From assembly GCA_013314735.1 (NCBI GenBank), contig JABUFD010000007.1, forward strand, positions 98,645 to 162,644: a stretch of 64,000 bases of DNA. Direction: 5' to 3'. Within the stretch, counting starts at the first letter, position 1, and every line of letters begins with the position of its first letter. Source of the DNA: Anaerolineae bacterium. Its GTDB lineage: Bacteria > Chloroflexota > Anaerolineae > Anaerolineales > Anaerolineaceae. Position numbers and translations under genes: made by a program. Below, piece after piece: positions 24,987 through 34,001 of the stretch. The notes below the pieces were generated by a model. That model searched no databases. It saw nothing but the letters and a program-made list of their open reading frames with translations, and was not told the origin of the DNA.

Positions 24987-25490
24987 CTAGCCGGCCTTCC
25001 CCTTTTTGCCGGTGACAATCTCGCCGGTGTAGTGCAGCAGCTGTTCACGCATTGCCTCGGGTTTGGCGCTTTCGCCGGTGCGCGGGTCGAACACCAGGTC
25101 TTCATCATAGCAATACCACAGGCGCGCCCACACCAGGTAGGCTTCCCGCCAGGGTTCCGCCAGGGCGGCGGCGGTTTTGCGGGTGCGGCTGTAATGCAGG
25201 AACAGGCGCACCAGCGCCGCCAGCATGAACAGCATGAACGCACCGTAGATGATCATGGCGGTGGTGGCGCGCTCCTGCATCGCCAGGAAGAACACCGTCA
25301 TCACAAATGCCAGGGCGATCACAACCAGCATATCCCGCGAGGAAAGGTTCTTAATCGCCTTCTGCGGGTCCATCGGCGGGGCAATGCGCCGGATCAGCGC
25401 CGGGTCTTCCTGCGCCTGGACAATCACGCTCAACTTGCGGATGCCTTTGTGGGCGCCGCAGCTGGGGCAGATGGTGGTGGATTTTGCCAT
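24987..25490 (-). CDS. Zinc-ribbon protein with two membrane helices
   Basis: 167 residues. An N-terminal CPSCGAHKG gives half a zinc ribbon. Two membrane helices (about 55-75 and 79-98) follow, and the C-terminal half is a charged helical tail (YSRTRKTAAALAEPWREAY). AAGGAG lies before ATG 25490, and the gene begins ten bases after the DUF692-like gene ends, so the two form an operon. No family was recognised. A membrane scaffold role is only a guess. Confidence 0.7.
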   Translation of the reverse strand: MAKSTTICPSCGAHKGIRKLSVIVQAQEDPALIRRIAPPMDPQKAIKNLSSRDMLVVIALAFVMTVFFLAMQERATTAMIIYGAFMLFMLAALVRLFLHYSRTRKTAAALAEPWREAYLVWARLWYCYDEDLVFDPRTGESAKPEAMREQLLHYTGEIVTGKKGKAG

Positions 25491-25500
25491 ATAAAACTCC

Positions 25501-26397
25501 TTACTCCGCGACCCCGTTGTGGGTCATGTGGTACAAACGCGGCAGTTGCTCCGCGAGGGTGGCTTCCTTTAAAGACAACTCCCAAAACGGCCCGATGCCG
25601 CCGTGTTCCATCGAGGCGATCCACGGCTGGCGGATGCGCCCCTGGCGGATCAGGCCGTACACCGTGGCGAGGAACTGGAAATCGTCCTCGGTCATCGCCT
25701 GGTGGTCGATGTCCTTGCCGATGAAAGCCGCCGCGTCAAACTCTTTGGGCGGGTCGGCCAGCAGTTTTTCGGCCAGTTCACCTTCCAGGCGCTGGATGCC
25801 GGTGATGTGGATTTCGGCGGTGTGCTCCAGCGGCAGGGCGAACAGGTACTCCATCTCACCCATCCCCAGGGCACGGGCCGAAAGGCGCGCGTGGGAAATG
25901 TCGAACAGGAACTGCACCCCGCTTTCGCGCACCACGGTGCTGATGAATTCCACCCGCGAACGCGCCGGCACGGCACTCGGCTCCGGCAGGGCATTCTCCG
26001 CCAGGATCATCTCCCGCCCCCAGCGGCGGATGACGGCTTCGATATCCAGCAGGGCGGCTTCGGTGATGCGCGCCAGGCTGTCGGGATCGTGGTAATCATC
26101 CGAAAGGGCGGGGTGATGGCGCAGCTGCGGCGAGAGGTGCAGGTTGATCATCGGGGTGCGGGTGCGGTGCAGGATGCGCTCAATACGCGTCCAGTCCACC
26201 AGGGCATCCGTTTCGGTATCCCAGGCATCCCCCAGGCCGCAGCCGATGTTGAGTGGGAAATGCACATACACCGGCAGCAGCGCGGCTGCCGCGTCAATCA
26301 GGTGTTCCCAGGCCGGCAGCTTGAATCGGTCAATCTGCACCCGACCCTGTTCCACCAGGCGAACCAGCGGTTCGGAGTAATTCACTGAAAATTCCAT
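25501..26397 (-). CDS. DUF692-like / xylose-isomerase-like TIM barrel
   Basis: 298 residues. Pattern INYS-type strand, then PVYVHFPLNIG, TPMINLHLSP, EMILAENALPEP, VQFLFDISHARLSARAL and AEIHITGI fit the succession of barrel strands with His, Glu and Asp metal ligands seen in DUF692 and related xylose-isomerase-like proteins. Some DUF692 members are multi-iron enzymes that modify cysteine in precursor peptides (MbnB-type); nothing here shows that activity, and no precursor peptide was found. ATG 26397 follows AAGGAAGG. It is co-directional with the small zinc-ribbon membrane gene ten bases downstream. Confidence 0.65.
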   Translation of the reverse strand: MEFSVNYSEPLVRLVEQGRVQIDRFKLPAWEHLIDAAAALLPVYVHFPLNIGCGLGDAWDTETDALVDWTRIERILHRTRTPMINLHLSPQLRHHPALSDDYHDPDSLARITEAALLDIEAVIRRWGREMILAENALPEPSAVPARSRVEFISTVVRESGVQFLFDISHARLSARALGMGEMEYLFALPLEHTAEIHITGIQRLEGELAEKLLADPPKEFDAAAFIGKDIDHQAMTEDDFQFLATVYGLIRQGRIRQPWIASMEHGGIGPFWELSLKEATLAEQLPRLYHMTHNGVAE

Positions 26398-26541
26398 GCG
26401 CCTTCCTTTTAATCCATCACTCGGCAGGTGTGGATTGTACCAGATTTTTCAGCGCAGCGCAGCCGCGGCAGCAGAACGGAGGCCGCGCGTTGCATTTGCG
26501 CCCACAGGCAGCAGCTACGCGGCTTGCCGCAAGGGGGGTGT

Positions 26542-26547
26542 TATAAT
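26542..26547 (+). promoter_or_regulatory. -10 box of the DEAD-box helicase gene
   Basis: TATAAT in GGTGTTATAATTAG, about 54 bases before ATG 26602. No clear Shine-Dalgarno site precedes that ATG. Confidence 0.45.
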
Positions 26548-26601
26548 TAGCCCTGGAGTGAATGCTGCCGCCGTACACAACCATCGCGGCAGAAAAAATC
26601 A

Positions 26602-28083
26602 ATGCAAGACGAACACACACAACAAGAACAAGAATCAACCAGCCAACCACAGGCAACCCCCCAACCTGAACCCGCCAAAACCCTGGACCCGATCCAGTTC
26701 AATGACCTGCCCACCCCCCTGCGCGAGGCGATGGCTCGTGCCGGATGGAGCGAGATGACCCCGGTGCAAGCCGGCGCCATCCCCTATTTCTTCGCCCGGC
26801 GCGATGTAATGGCGCAGGCGAAAACAGGCAGCGGCAAAACCGGCGCCTACCTGCTGCCGATGCTGAAACGCATCAACTTCAACAAAGCCGCCTGCCAGAT
26901 GCTGGTACTGGTACCCACACGCGAACTGGCGCAGCAGGTAACGGCCGAAGCCAACCTCCTGTTCGGCGACAGCGGCCTGCGCGTAGCAGCCGTCTACGGC
27001 GGCACCAGTTACCGCCCGCAGATCGATGCCTTTAAGGCCGGCGCGCACCTGGTGGTGGCCACCCCCGGGCGCGTGATCGACCACCTCATCAAGCGCAACC
27101 TCACCCTCGATGACCTCGAAGTGCTGGTGTTCGATGAGGCTGACCGCATGCTTTCGATGGGCTTTTACCCCGACATGGTGCGCATCCGTGAATTCCTGCC
27201 GCGCCGCCGCTACAACTCGTACATGTTCTCCGCCACCTTCCCCGCCCAGGTGATGCGCCTGACCAAACAATTCCTGCACGAAGCCGACTTCCTCAGCCTG
27301 AGCAAGGACACCGTGCATGTGACCGATACCCGCCACACCTATGTGATCACCCCCGCCATGGACAAAGACCGCGCCCTGGTGCGCTTGATCGAGATGGAAA
27401 ACCCGGCCCAGGCGATCATCTTTTGCAACACCAAGGACCAGGTGTTCTACGTGACACGGGTGCTGCAGCGCTTTGGCTACAACGCCGATGAGATCAGCAG
27501 CGACCTTTCACAGAACGCGCGCGACAAGGTGCTCAAGCACGTGCGCGACGGCAAACTGCGCTTCCTCGTTGCCACCGATGTGGCTGCGCGCGGGATCGAC
27601 ATCCCCGAACTGAGCCACGTGTTCCAGTACGAACCACCCGAAGACATTGAACTCTACATCCACCGCGCCGGGCGCACCGGCCGCGCCGGGGCCGCCGGCA
27701 CCGCCGTGATGCTGGTCAACGCCCTCGAACAGCGCATGGTCACCCGCATCGGTGCTTTTTACAAGATCGAATTCGAACAGCTGCCCCTGCCGGAAGATGA
27801 AGACGTGCAAAGCGTGGTGGCGCAGCGCCTGGTAGGGCGGCTGGAAGCCCGCCTGCGTGACCGCGACCGCCTGCAGGTGGAGCGCATGCAGCGCATGGTG
27901 CCGCTGGTGAGGGAACTGGCGGAGGATGAAGATGGCGTGGCCCTGCTGGCAATGCTGCTGGACGATGACTACCACGCCTGGATGCACCAGCCGCCGGAAC
28001 TGGTGGAGGTGGAAGACGCCGCCCCGCCCAAGAAGCATGAGTCCGGCGGAAAATCCCGCCGCGGCGGGCGCCGCCGGCGCTGA
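26602..28083 (+). CDS. DEAD-box ATP-dependent RNA helicase
   Basis: 493 residues. All core motifs are readable: Q-motif region (IQFNDLP ... MTPVQAGAIP), Walker A AKTGSGKTG, PTRELAQQ, TPGRVIDH, DEAD in VFDEADRM, SAT in FSATFPAQ, and the second domain ending HRAGRTGRAG. An N-terminal Gln/Pro-rich tail (about 1-30) and a C-terminal Lys/Arg/Gly tail (SGGKSRRGGRRRR) probably bind RNA loosely. It should unwind short RNA duplexes in ribosome assembly or mRNA decay. It is not assigned to DeaD, CshA or RhlE by sequence alone. A TATAAT box lies 54 bases before the start. Confidence 0.94.
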   Translation: MQDEHTQQEQESTSQPQATPQPEPAKTLDPIQFNDLPTPLREAMARAGWSEMTPVQAGAIPYFFARRDVMAQAKTGSGKTGAYLLPMLKRINFNKAACQMLVLVPTRELAQQVTAEANLLFGDSGLRVAAVYGGTSYRPQIDAFKAGAHLVVATPGRVIDHLIKRNLTLDDLEVLVFDEADRMLSMGFYPDMVRIREFLPRRRYNSYMFSATFPAQVMRLTKQFLHEADFLSLSKDTVHVTDTRHTYVITPAMDKDRALVRLIEMENPAQAIIFCNTKDQVFYVTRVLQRFGYNADEISSDLSQNARDKVLKHVRDGKLRFLVATDVAARGIDIPELSHVFQYEPPEDIELYIHRAGRTGRAGAAGTAVMLVNALEQRMVTRIGAFYKIEFEQLPLPEDEDVQSVVAQRLVGRLEARLRDRDRLQVERMQRMVPLVRELAEDEDGVALLAMLLDDDYHAWMHQPPELVEVEDAAPPKKHESGGKSRRGGRRRR

Positions 28084-28092
28084 ACCCCGCGC

Positions 28093-29418
28093 CTACGCGT
28101 TGGGCAGGTACGCACCGAACTCGATCAGTTTGTGCTGTAATTCCTTCACCGGCACCGCCGATACCGCGCAATCGCGTCCTGCGGCGATGGCGGCAGCCAT
28201 GCCGGCCGCCTGCCCGGTGAGGTAACAGCCCGGCATCACCCGCAGCGAACCCTGGATGATGCGGTCCGCGCTGACACAGCGCCCGGCCGTGAGCAGGTTA
28301 TCAAACCCGCGCGGGGTGAGGATGCGGTAGGGAATGCCGTAGCTGTCGCCGGGCTGGTAGCGCAGGCGCGCGTACTCCTCGCTGAAGCGCTCGTATTCCT
28401 GCGCGTCGCTGGTGAGAGGATGGATATCGACCGGGTAGCAATAGCGCCCGATCTCATCCGCGAACACCGCCTTGGCCAGGAAGTCCTGCAAGTTGAGCAC
28501 GTAATCCCCCAGGATGCGGCGGCTTTCGCGGATGCCCAGCACAGCCCCGGTGGCTACCATGTGCGCTTCCGCGAAGGCATCGGGGAAGTAGCGCCGGTAA
28601 TAGGTTTCATATTCGAGGATCACCTTGCGCCCCCACAGCATGGCTTCCGTCAGTGAACGCTCGTCGGTGCCGTCCACCCCGAAGGTGTGCAGCAGGTTGC
28701 CCCCGGCGGTATCCTTGCCGGTGCGGAACATGCCCGGCAGGTGCCGGTCGGGGATGGAGAAGATGCCTTCCTCGAAGGCCTGCTCGAGGTAATGGTCGTC
28801 CGGGATCGGCTGGGCGTTGCGTTTTTCCCAATCGAAGTTGGCCCACAGGCCGCACAACGTGCCGGGCATCATGCGCCCCTGCTCGTCGCCTTTTTCATAG
28901 GGTGCGCCAGCCCAGGCCGCCAGGTCGCCGTCGCCGGTGGCGTCGATGAAGACGCGCGCCTCCACCGCGAACAGGCCGCTCTTGGCGGCGCACACCGCGG
29001 TTTTCACCACGCCGTTGGCGGCTTCAACCCCCACCAGCTGGGTGAAAAAGCTGAACTGCGCCCCGCTTTGCTCCATCAGCAGGTCATACAGGCGCTTTAA
29101 CGCTTCCACGTCAATCCCGACCACATCGTGCACGCGGTCATCGTAGAGGGTGGCTTCCTGCTTGAGACCCTCGTAGATCTCGCGCCCCACGCCCTCGGCG
29201 AGGAAGTGGATGCCGTCGCCAAAGCGCATGAAAGCCGGGATCAACCCGCTGGTGCCCATCCCGCCAAAACAGCCCTGCCCTTCGATCAGGAACACCGAAA
29301 CCCCGCTGCGCGCGGCAGCCAGCGCCGCCGCCACCCCGGCCGGCCCGCCCCCGGCAATGAACACATCCACATTGTGGCGGATGGGAATACGGCGGTTGAA
29401 ATGGATCTCAGCGGTCAT
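28093..29418 (-). CDS. FAD-dependent oxidoreductase (FAD_oxidored type)
   Basis: 441 residues. Dinucleotide-binding site DVFIAGGGPAGVAAALAAAR, then VSVFLIEGQGCFGGMGTSG, then ARVFIDATGDGDLAAWAGAP, and near the C-terminus FDNLLTAGRCVSADRIIQGS and VMPGCYLTGQAAGMAA. This is the pattern of the FAD-dependent oxidoreductases often coupled to carbohydrate use. No signal peptide. Substrate unknown. ATG 29418 follows AGGAGGTG; TATAAT lies at 29454-29459 on the minus strand. It ends ten bases past the convergent helicase gene. Confidence 0.9.
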   Translation of the reverse strand: MTAEIHFNRRIPIRHNVDVFIAGGGPAGVAAALAAARSGVSVFLIEGQGCFGGMGTSGLIPAFMRFGDGIHFLAEGVGREIYEGLKQEATLYDDRVHDVVGIDVEALKRLYDLLMEQSGAQFSFFTQLVGVEAANGVVKTAVCAAKSGLFAVEARVFIDATGDGDLAAWAGAPYEKGDEQGRMMPGTLCGLWANFDWEKRNAQPIPDDHYLEQAFEEGIFSIPDRHLPGMFRTGKDTAGGNLLHTFGVDGTDERSLTEAMLWGRKVILEYETYYRRYFPDAFAEAHMVATGAVLGIRESRRILGDYVLNLQDFLAKAVFADEIGRYCYPVDIHPLTSDAQEYERFSEEYARLRYQPGDSYGIPYRILTPRGFDNLLTAGRCVSADRIIQGSLRVMPGCYLTGQAAGMAAAIAAGRDCAVSAVPVKELQHKLIEFGAYLPNA

Positions 29419-29453
29419 CGGGCACCTCCTGGGGGTGAATCGTTGGTGATTTG

Positions 29454-29459
29454 ATTATA
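29454..29459 (-). promoter_or_regulatory. -10 box of the FAD oxidoreductase gene
   Basis: TATAAT on the minus strand, 35 bases before ATG 29418. Confidence 0.45.
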
Positions 29460-29636
29460 ACGCGGTTATCCTCTGAAAATCGTTTTGTGGAAAGCAGTTG
29501 ATGATGACAGGCTTCTGAACCTCCATCCCGGGCGGATTGTCGCCTGGATAAAACGGGTGTCTTTCCTTGAGAAGGTTAACCTATGGAACCATTTTCTTTG
29601 CTTTTCAGGCGATATCGATGATCCCGAACCCTCATA

Positions 29637-30437
29637 CTAGTACCCTTTGATCCCCTGCTCAATCATTGGCAGCAAGAACGGCAGTTCATGGACGGTATCC
29701 GCGCGCAGGCGGCAGGCGGCGTGGAGGGCGATCCAGTCATCGAGGTGCTCCTGCTGTCCGGGAAAGACCCGCTCCAATTCAGTCCGATAGGCACGCTCAA
29801 AGCGGTGCCCGAGCCAGCGTTTGGTCCGCCCGCCGAGTTTGGTGTCAAAATTAAACCCGGCGCGAATCCACAGTACCGTGTTGGCAATATCCGCCCCCGG
29901 ACTGCCGTGCATACTGCTTTCCCAATCGATGATGCAGGGCCCGCCTTGCGCCAGGATGATATTCACCGGGTGAAAATCACCGTGCACCATGTGGTCGCTT
30001 TCCGGTAGACTGTCCACCAGGTGCAGGAGTGCATGCCTTTGTTCTTCGGTCAGGTAGTCAGAATGGGACAGATTCCAGCGCACCCGTTCAGATTGCGAAG
30101 GGAAGGTGGGCGCGGACAGGGCCAGCACTTCGGCATGCAGCCGCGCCAGCAGGCGGGCATGGCTGTCAAGGCGGAAGATATTGCGCTCGATGTCCGCGAT
30201 CATGGTCAAGCCGTCAATGCGCTCAAGCACCACCCCGCGGCGGCCTGCCACATCGATCACTGCCACCGGTTTCGGTGCGCGCGCGCCCATCTGCCAGGCC
30301 GCCAATGAGAAATACCACTCCTGGTCAGCCAGCTGCGGCAGAAATCCAGGGCGGATCAGCTTCAAAATACGCCCATCCCCCCAGGGGTAAATCTCAGCGG
30401 TGCGTCCAACGGCAATCGGCGGGCCAGTAAGTTCCAT
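29637..30437 (-). CDS. Aminoglycoside-phosphotransferase-fold kinase
   Basis: 266 residues. APH-type kinase core: GRTAEIYPWGDGRILKL (nucleotide loop and Lys), catalytic HGDFHPVNIIL and metal-site IIDWESSMHG. The family phosphorylates antibiotics, choline, sugars or other small hydroxyl compounds; the substrate here is not known, and resistance should not be assumed. ATG 30437 follows AAGGGAGG and lies 13 bases after the stop of the upstream membrane glycosyltransferase gene, so the two form an operon. In-frame ATG upstream overlaps that gene and is less likely. Confidence 0.87.
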   Translation of the reverse strand: MELTGPPIAVGRTAEIYPWGDGRILKLIRPGFLPQLADQEWYFSLAAWQMGARAPKPVAVIDVAGRRGVVLERIDGLTMIADIERNIFRLDSHARLLARLHAEVLALSAPTFPSQSERVRWNLSHSDYLTEEQRHALLHLVDSLPESDHMVHGDFHPVNIILAQGGPCIIDWESSMHGSPGADIANTVLWIRAGFNFDTKLGGRTKRWLGHRFERAYRTELERVFPGQQEHLDDWIALHAACRLRADTVHELPFLLPMIEQGIKGY

Positions 30438-30450
30438 GGCATCCCCTCCC

Positions 30451-32328
30451 TTAGCGCACGCGCGGATAGACTGCGAACACGCTGTCGGGATCGCTGGCGC
30501 AGAACGGCGGGAGGAACAGCGGCGCGCCAAACTGCGCGTCCGCCCGCAGGCGTGCGTTCAGCCTTGCATACGAGATCGACTGCTGCACCACCACCCAATC
30601 GGCCTGCTGCAGCCATTCTTCTTCCAGTTCGGCGTTGTACAGCCCGTAGGCCAGCAGCGCGTCGCGCTCGCTGGAATCCAGTTTGCTGTAACCGGCATTG
30701 ATCTGCGGCGGATGGAAGGTGATTTGCCCCACCGCGCCAGCCAGGGTGTGCATCCCATAACCGCCATGCCAGCTGACGGCATCGCCGGGGGAAAGCAGCG
30801 CGCCCAATTCGGCGGTGATGCGCCGGTCATTGGCCGGCACCGTCCCGCATGCCTGCGGCAGGTGCCCGGCATTGAACACCGCGTGGTACGAAAACACGAG
30901 CACTGCCGCCGCGCTGATCACCAACCCGAGGGCGAACGGTGAAACGCTGCGCCCCCTGGCACGGGAGACCCTCCCGGCAGCCAGCAGGGCGGCCGCCAGC
31001 AATGCCAGCAGTACCAGCCCCGGCAGCACCCAGCCCACCAGCGACAGCGCCTGCTCATACGCCAGCCCCAGCAGGCTGCGCAGCCAGGCGTACAGTTCAA
31101 TCGAACCCGGCTGGAAGCGTCCACCAGAAAAGCGCGGCAATGGCCATTGCAGCACCGCCGCCGGGATTTGCGCCCGGTTCAACCCGAACCGCACCAGTAT
31201 CCCCAACAACAGCAGCCAGCCCCCCGCCAGCACCACCCGAACCGGCGGGAATGGCGCCAGCTGCGCCTGGTCCAGCAGGAAACCGATTAACAACACCAGG
31301 AGCGGGGTGAAGAAATCCAGGTACAGCCGCAAGCACGAGACACAATACGTGCCGCCGACCGAGGCCTGCGCGTGGATCAGCGCCAGCGACAGCCAGCTGA
31401 CCCCCACAAACAACAGCCGGATTCCGCCGGGGGTTTTCCAGAACCCGCGCCCGGCGCGGAACAGCAGCAAGCCCCCCGCCAGCAGGCTGAACTGCCCCAT
31501 GTGGCTGCCGATCGCTTCCATCAATGCCTGCAGGCGTTCGATGGCGGAGGGGTCCATGCGCATCGCGCTGCTGCCCGGCGGCGGCAGCAGGCCGATCTGC
31601 TGGAAATACGCGCCGCCAAACGGCAGGTAGCCCACCCACACCCGCAGGATGCCCGGGAAGAACACGCCATGAAAACCGAGAAACACCACCCCCATCAGCA
31701 CCAGGTTGCGCCAGGCGACTTTTTGGGGTTGGCTCAGAAACACGTACACGGCGCTGAAGAACGGGTAAAACGCCAGGTTCTGCCGCATCAGCACCGCCAC
31801 CGTTGCCAGGAACCCGCCGGCGAAGATCGAGGCCGTGCGCTGTTTGGGATCCAGCAGAAAATACAGCGACCACGCCAGCGCGCAGGCCGTCATCCCCTGG
31901 GAAAAGGCCTGGCTGTAGGGCCGCACCACGTTCGGGCTGAACACCACCAGCCACACCCCCAGTACCGCGATCCACGGCTTGACCGTGCGCCGCAGTGTCA
32001 GCCATACAGCGACCACCGCGGCCGTGCCAAAAGCCACCGCCGTCACCCGCCCCACCGCCAGGCTGGGGCCGAACAGCAGCTGCGGCAGGCCATACAGGTA
32101 GTAGGTCAGCGGCATTTTGCTCATGTACGGCCCACCCGCCTCGAACGGCTGGTAGGTGCCGGTAACAAACAGGTAGCCGTCCAGCAGGTAGGCGGATTCA
32201 TCGAGGATCACCGGCAGGCGCACAGCATTGACCACGGCCAGGACGAGGAACGCCAGCACCCCCGCCCAACCCGCCAGCCATGCGGTGCGCGGGTGCTGCA
32301 GAACAGTGCGCAATGGTTTCTCTCCCAT
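30451..32328 (-). CDS. Polytopic membrane glycosyltransferase-like protein
   Basis: 625 residues with about eleven to thirteen membrane helices. The first extracytoplasmic loop holds acidic residues (LPVILDESAYLLDGYLFV), as in GT-C/GT39-like enzymes that use polyprenyl-phosphate sugars; PYMSKMPLTYYLYGLPQLLF is typical of the following helix. The C-terminal 130 residues are soluble (DRRITAELGALLSPGDAV ...). Specificity unknown. ATG 32328 lies seven bases after TAGAAT and has no Shine-Dalgarno site, suggesting a leaderless transcript. A longer form starting 75 bases earlier would include that box. The phosphotransferase-fold gene follows in the same operon. Confidence 0.75.
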   Translation of the reverse strand: MGEKPLRTVLQHPRTAWLAGWAGVLAFLVLAVVNAVRLPVILDESAYLLDGYLFVTGTYQPFEAGGPYMSKMPLTYYLYGLPQLLFGPSLAVGRVTAVAFGTAAVVAVWLTLRRTVKPWIAVLGVWLVVFSPNVVRPYSQAFSQGMTACALAWSLYFLLDPKQRTASIFAGGFLATVAVLMRQNLAFYPFFSAVYVFLSQPQKVAWRNLVLMGVVFLGFHGVFFPGILRVWVGYLPFGGAYFQQIGLLPPPGSSAMRMDPSAIERLQALMEAIGSHMGQFSLLAGGLLLFRAGRGFWKTPGGIRLLFVGVSWLSLALIHAQASVGGTYCVSCLRLYLDFFTPLLVLLIGFLLDQAQLAPFPPVRVVLAGGWLLLLGILVRFGLNRAQIPAAVLQWPLPRFSGGRFQPGSIELYAWLRSLLGLAYEQALSLVGWVLPGLVLLALLAAALLAAGRVSRARGRSVSPFALGLVISAAAVLVFSYHAVFNAGHLPQACGTVPANDRRITAELGALLSPGDAVSWHGGYGMHTLAGAVGQITFHPPQINAGYSKLDSSERDALLAYGLYNAELEEEWLQQADWVVVQQSISYARLNARLRADAQFGAPLFLPPFCASDPDSVFAVYPRVR

Positions 32329-32335
32329 GCCTGTT

Positions 32336-32341
32336 ATTCTA
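32336..32341 (-). promoter_or_regulatory. -10-like box, probable leaderless start
   Basis: TAGAAT on the minus strand ends seven bases before ATG 32328. Confidence 0.4.
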
Positions 32342-32425
32342 CCCCAAAGCGGCCCGTTGTGCGCGGTGAAGGGGCAACCTTTCCCGACTGCCTGATTCGG
32401 CACTGCCGGTTTGCGCCAAAACGGC

Positions 32426-32431
32426 TATAAT
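32426..32431 (+). promoter_or_regulatory. -10 box of the beta-lactamase-fold gene
   Basis: TATAAT in CCAAAACGGCTATAATC, 37 bases before ATG 32469; upstream context resembles those at 3446 and 4356. Confidence 0.5.
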
Positions 32432-32468
32432 CAATACAGCCAACTTCATTCATCACCAGGAGCACACC

Positions 32469-33977
32469 ATGAAACACTCCCTTCCGCGCCGCTCGCCCGA
32501 ATCGCAGGGCATCCCTTCCGCCGCCGTGATCCGCCTGCTGGACGGCTTTGCCGCCCGCGGCCTTAACATGCACAGCCTGATGCTGGTGCGCCACGGCCAG
32601 GTGACAGCCGAGGGCTGGTGGCAGCCCTATGCCGCCGATTGCCGCCGCTACCTGTACTCCCTCAGCAAGAGCTTCACCTCCACCGCGGTGGGCTTTGCCG
32701 TGGCCGAAGGCCTGCTGACGGTGGAAGACAAGGTGGTCTCCTTCTTCCCCGCCGAGTTGCCCCGCGATGCCGCCGGCGCGCCCGCCCTCAGCGGCAACCT
32801 GGCAGCGATGCGCGTGAAGGACCTGCTGACAATGACCACCGGGCATGAACAGGATTCCACCCCCGTGATCATGCAGCCGGGGTTTGAAAGCTGGGTGCAG
32901 GCGATCCTCTCATTGCCGGTGGAGCGCCAGCCGGGCACTCTCTTCGTCTACAACAGCGGCGCCAGTTACCTGCTTTCCGCCATCGTGCAGAAAGTTACCG
33001 GGCAGACCGTGATGGAGTACCTCACCCCGCGCCTGTTTGCGCCGCTGGGCATTGAGAAAGCGGTGTGGGAAACCTCGCCGCAGGGGATCAACACCGGCGG
33101 GTGGGGGTTGAGTGTCAAAACCGAGGATGTGGCAAAATTCGGGCTGCTGTACGCGCAAAACGGGGCATGGCACGGCCAGCAGCTGCTCCCGGCAGACTGG
33201 GTGGCGGAAGCCACCGCGGCCGTGGTGCCCAATGGCGGCGAAGGCCGCGAGGACGCCCCCACCGACTGGCGCCAGGGCTACGGTTACCAGTTCTGGCGCT
33301 GCCAGCACAACGCCTACCGCGGCGATGGCGCCTTCGGGCAGTACTGCGTGGTGATGCCCGACCAGGACGCGGTACTGGTGATGACCAGCGAGACCGGCGA
33401 TATGCAGGCCGTGATGGACCTGGTGTGGCAGCACCTCCTCCCGGCGATGCAGGCACAGGCCCTGCCGGAGGATCCCGCGGCGCAGGTGCAGCTGGCGCAG
33501 CGCCTGTCCGGGCTGGCCTTGCCCACACCTCCCACCGGCACGCCCCCCATGCCGGTCACGCACATCAGCGGCAGGACCTATCGACTGAACGCCAATCCCT
33601 ACCGCTTGAAAACCCTCGCAATTGATTTTTCAGACAGCGGATGCGTGCTGACGCTGGCTGTCGGCAGCAAGCTGCATCAGCTGCATTGCGGCCACGGCCA
33701 ATGGATTGCCGGCAAAACCCGCCTGCCGTTCCTGGAAGCCACCATGGTCCAGCCGGGGCCGCTGCGCCACACGGTGCGCGTCGCCGCGGCGGGCGGATGG
33801 GCGACAGACGGCAGTTACGCGATTCACCTGCGCTTCCTGGAAACGCCCCACGGCGAACACTTCACCCTGCACTTTGCAGGTGACCAGGTGCAGATGAGCG
33901 TGCGCAGCAGCATGGTCCCGCCGGATCACCCGACGGCGGAGCAGGCCGAACGCCGCTGGCAGGGCACCGCGGACTGA
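32469..33977 (+). CDS. Serine hydrolase, beta-lactamase / class C PBP fold
   Basis: 502 residues. The catalytic S64-LS-K67 (YSLSKSFTS) and Y161-N-S (VYNSGASY) match the beta-lactamase/EstB/PBP4* family. The catalytic domain spans about 1-325 and a beta-rich C-terminal domain about 355-500. No signal peptide is visible, so the protein may be cytoplasmic and more likely an esterase or peptidase than an antibiotic-degrading enzyme. CAGGAG precedes ATG 32469 and a TATAAT box lies 37 bases upstream. Neighbours give no clue to substrate. Confidence 0.88.
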   Translation: MKHSLPRRSPESQGIPSAAVIRLLDGFAARGLNMHSLMLVRHGQVTAEGWWQPYAADCRRYLYSLSKSFTSTAVGFAVAEGLLTVEDKVVSFFPAELPRDAAGAPALSGNLAAMRVKDLLTMTTGHEQDSTPVIMQPGFESWVQAILSLPVERQPGTLFVYNSGASYLLSAIVQKVTGQTVMEYLTPRLFAPLGIEKAVWETSPQGINTGGWGLSVKTEDVAKFGLLYAQNGAWHGQQLLPADWVAEATAAVVPNGGEGREDAPTDWRQGYGYQFWRCQHNAYRGDGAFGQYCVVMPDQDAVLVMTSETGDMQAVMDLVWQHLLPAMQAQALPEDPAAQVQLAQRLSGLALPTPPTGTPPMPVTHISGRTYRLNANPYRLKTLAIDFSDSGCVLTLAVGSKLHQLHCGHGQWIAGKTRLPFLEATMVQPGPLRHTVRVAAAGGWATDGSYAIHLRFLETPHGEHFTLHFAGDQVQMSVRSSMVPPDHPTAEQAERRWQGTAD

Positions 33978-34001
33978 TCCCCGTTGATCTTGCCGCCCCG
34001 G

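Noticed and set aside
29637..30437. Antibiotic resistance gene
   Set aside because: The APH fold is shared with many metabolic kinases, and nothing in the context points to resistance.
32469..33977. True class C beta-lactamase
   Set aside because: SxxK and Y-N are present, but there is no signal peptide, and an extra C-terminal domain is typical of esterase/PBP-like relatives.
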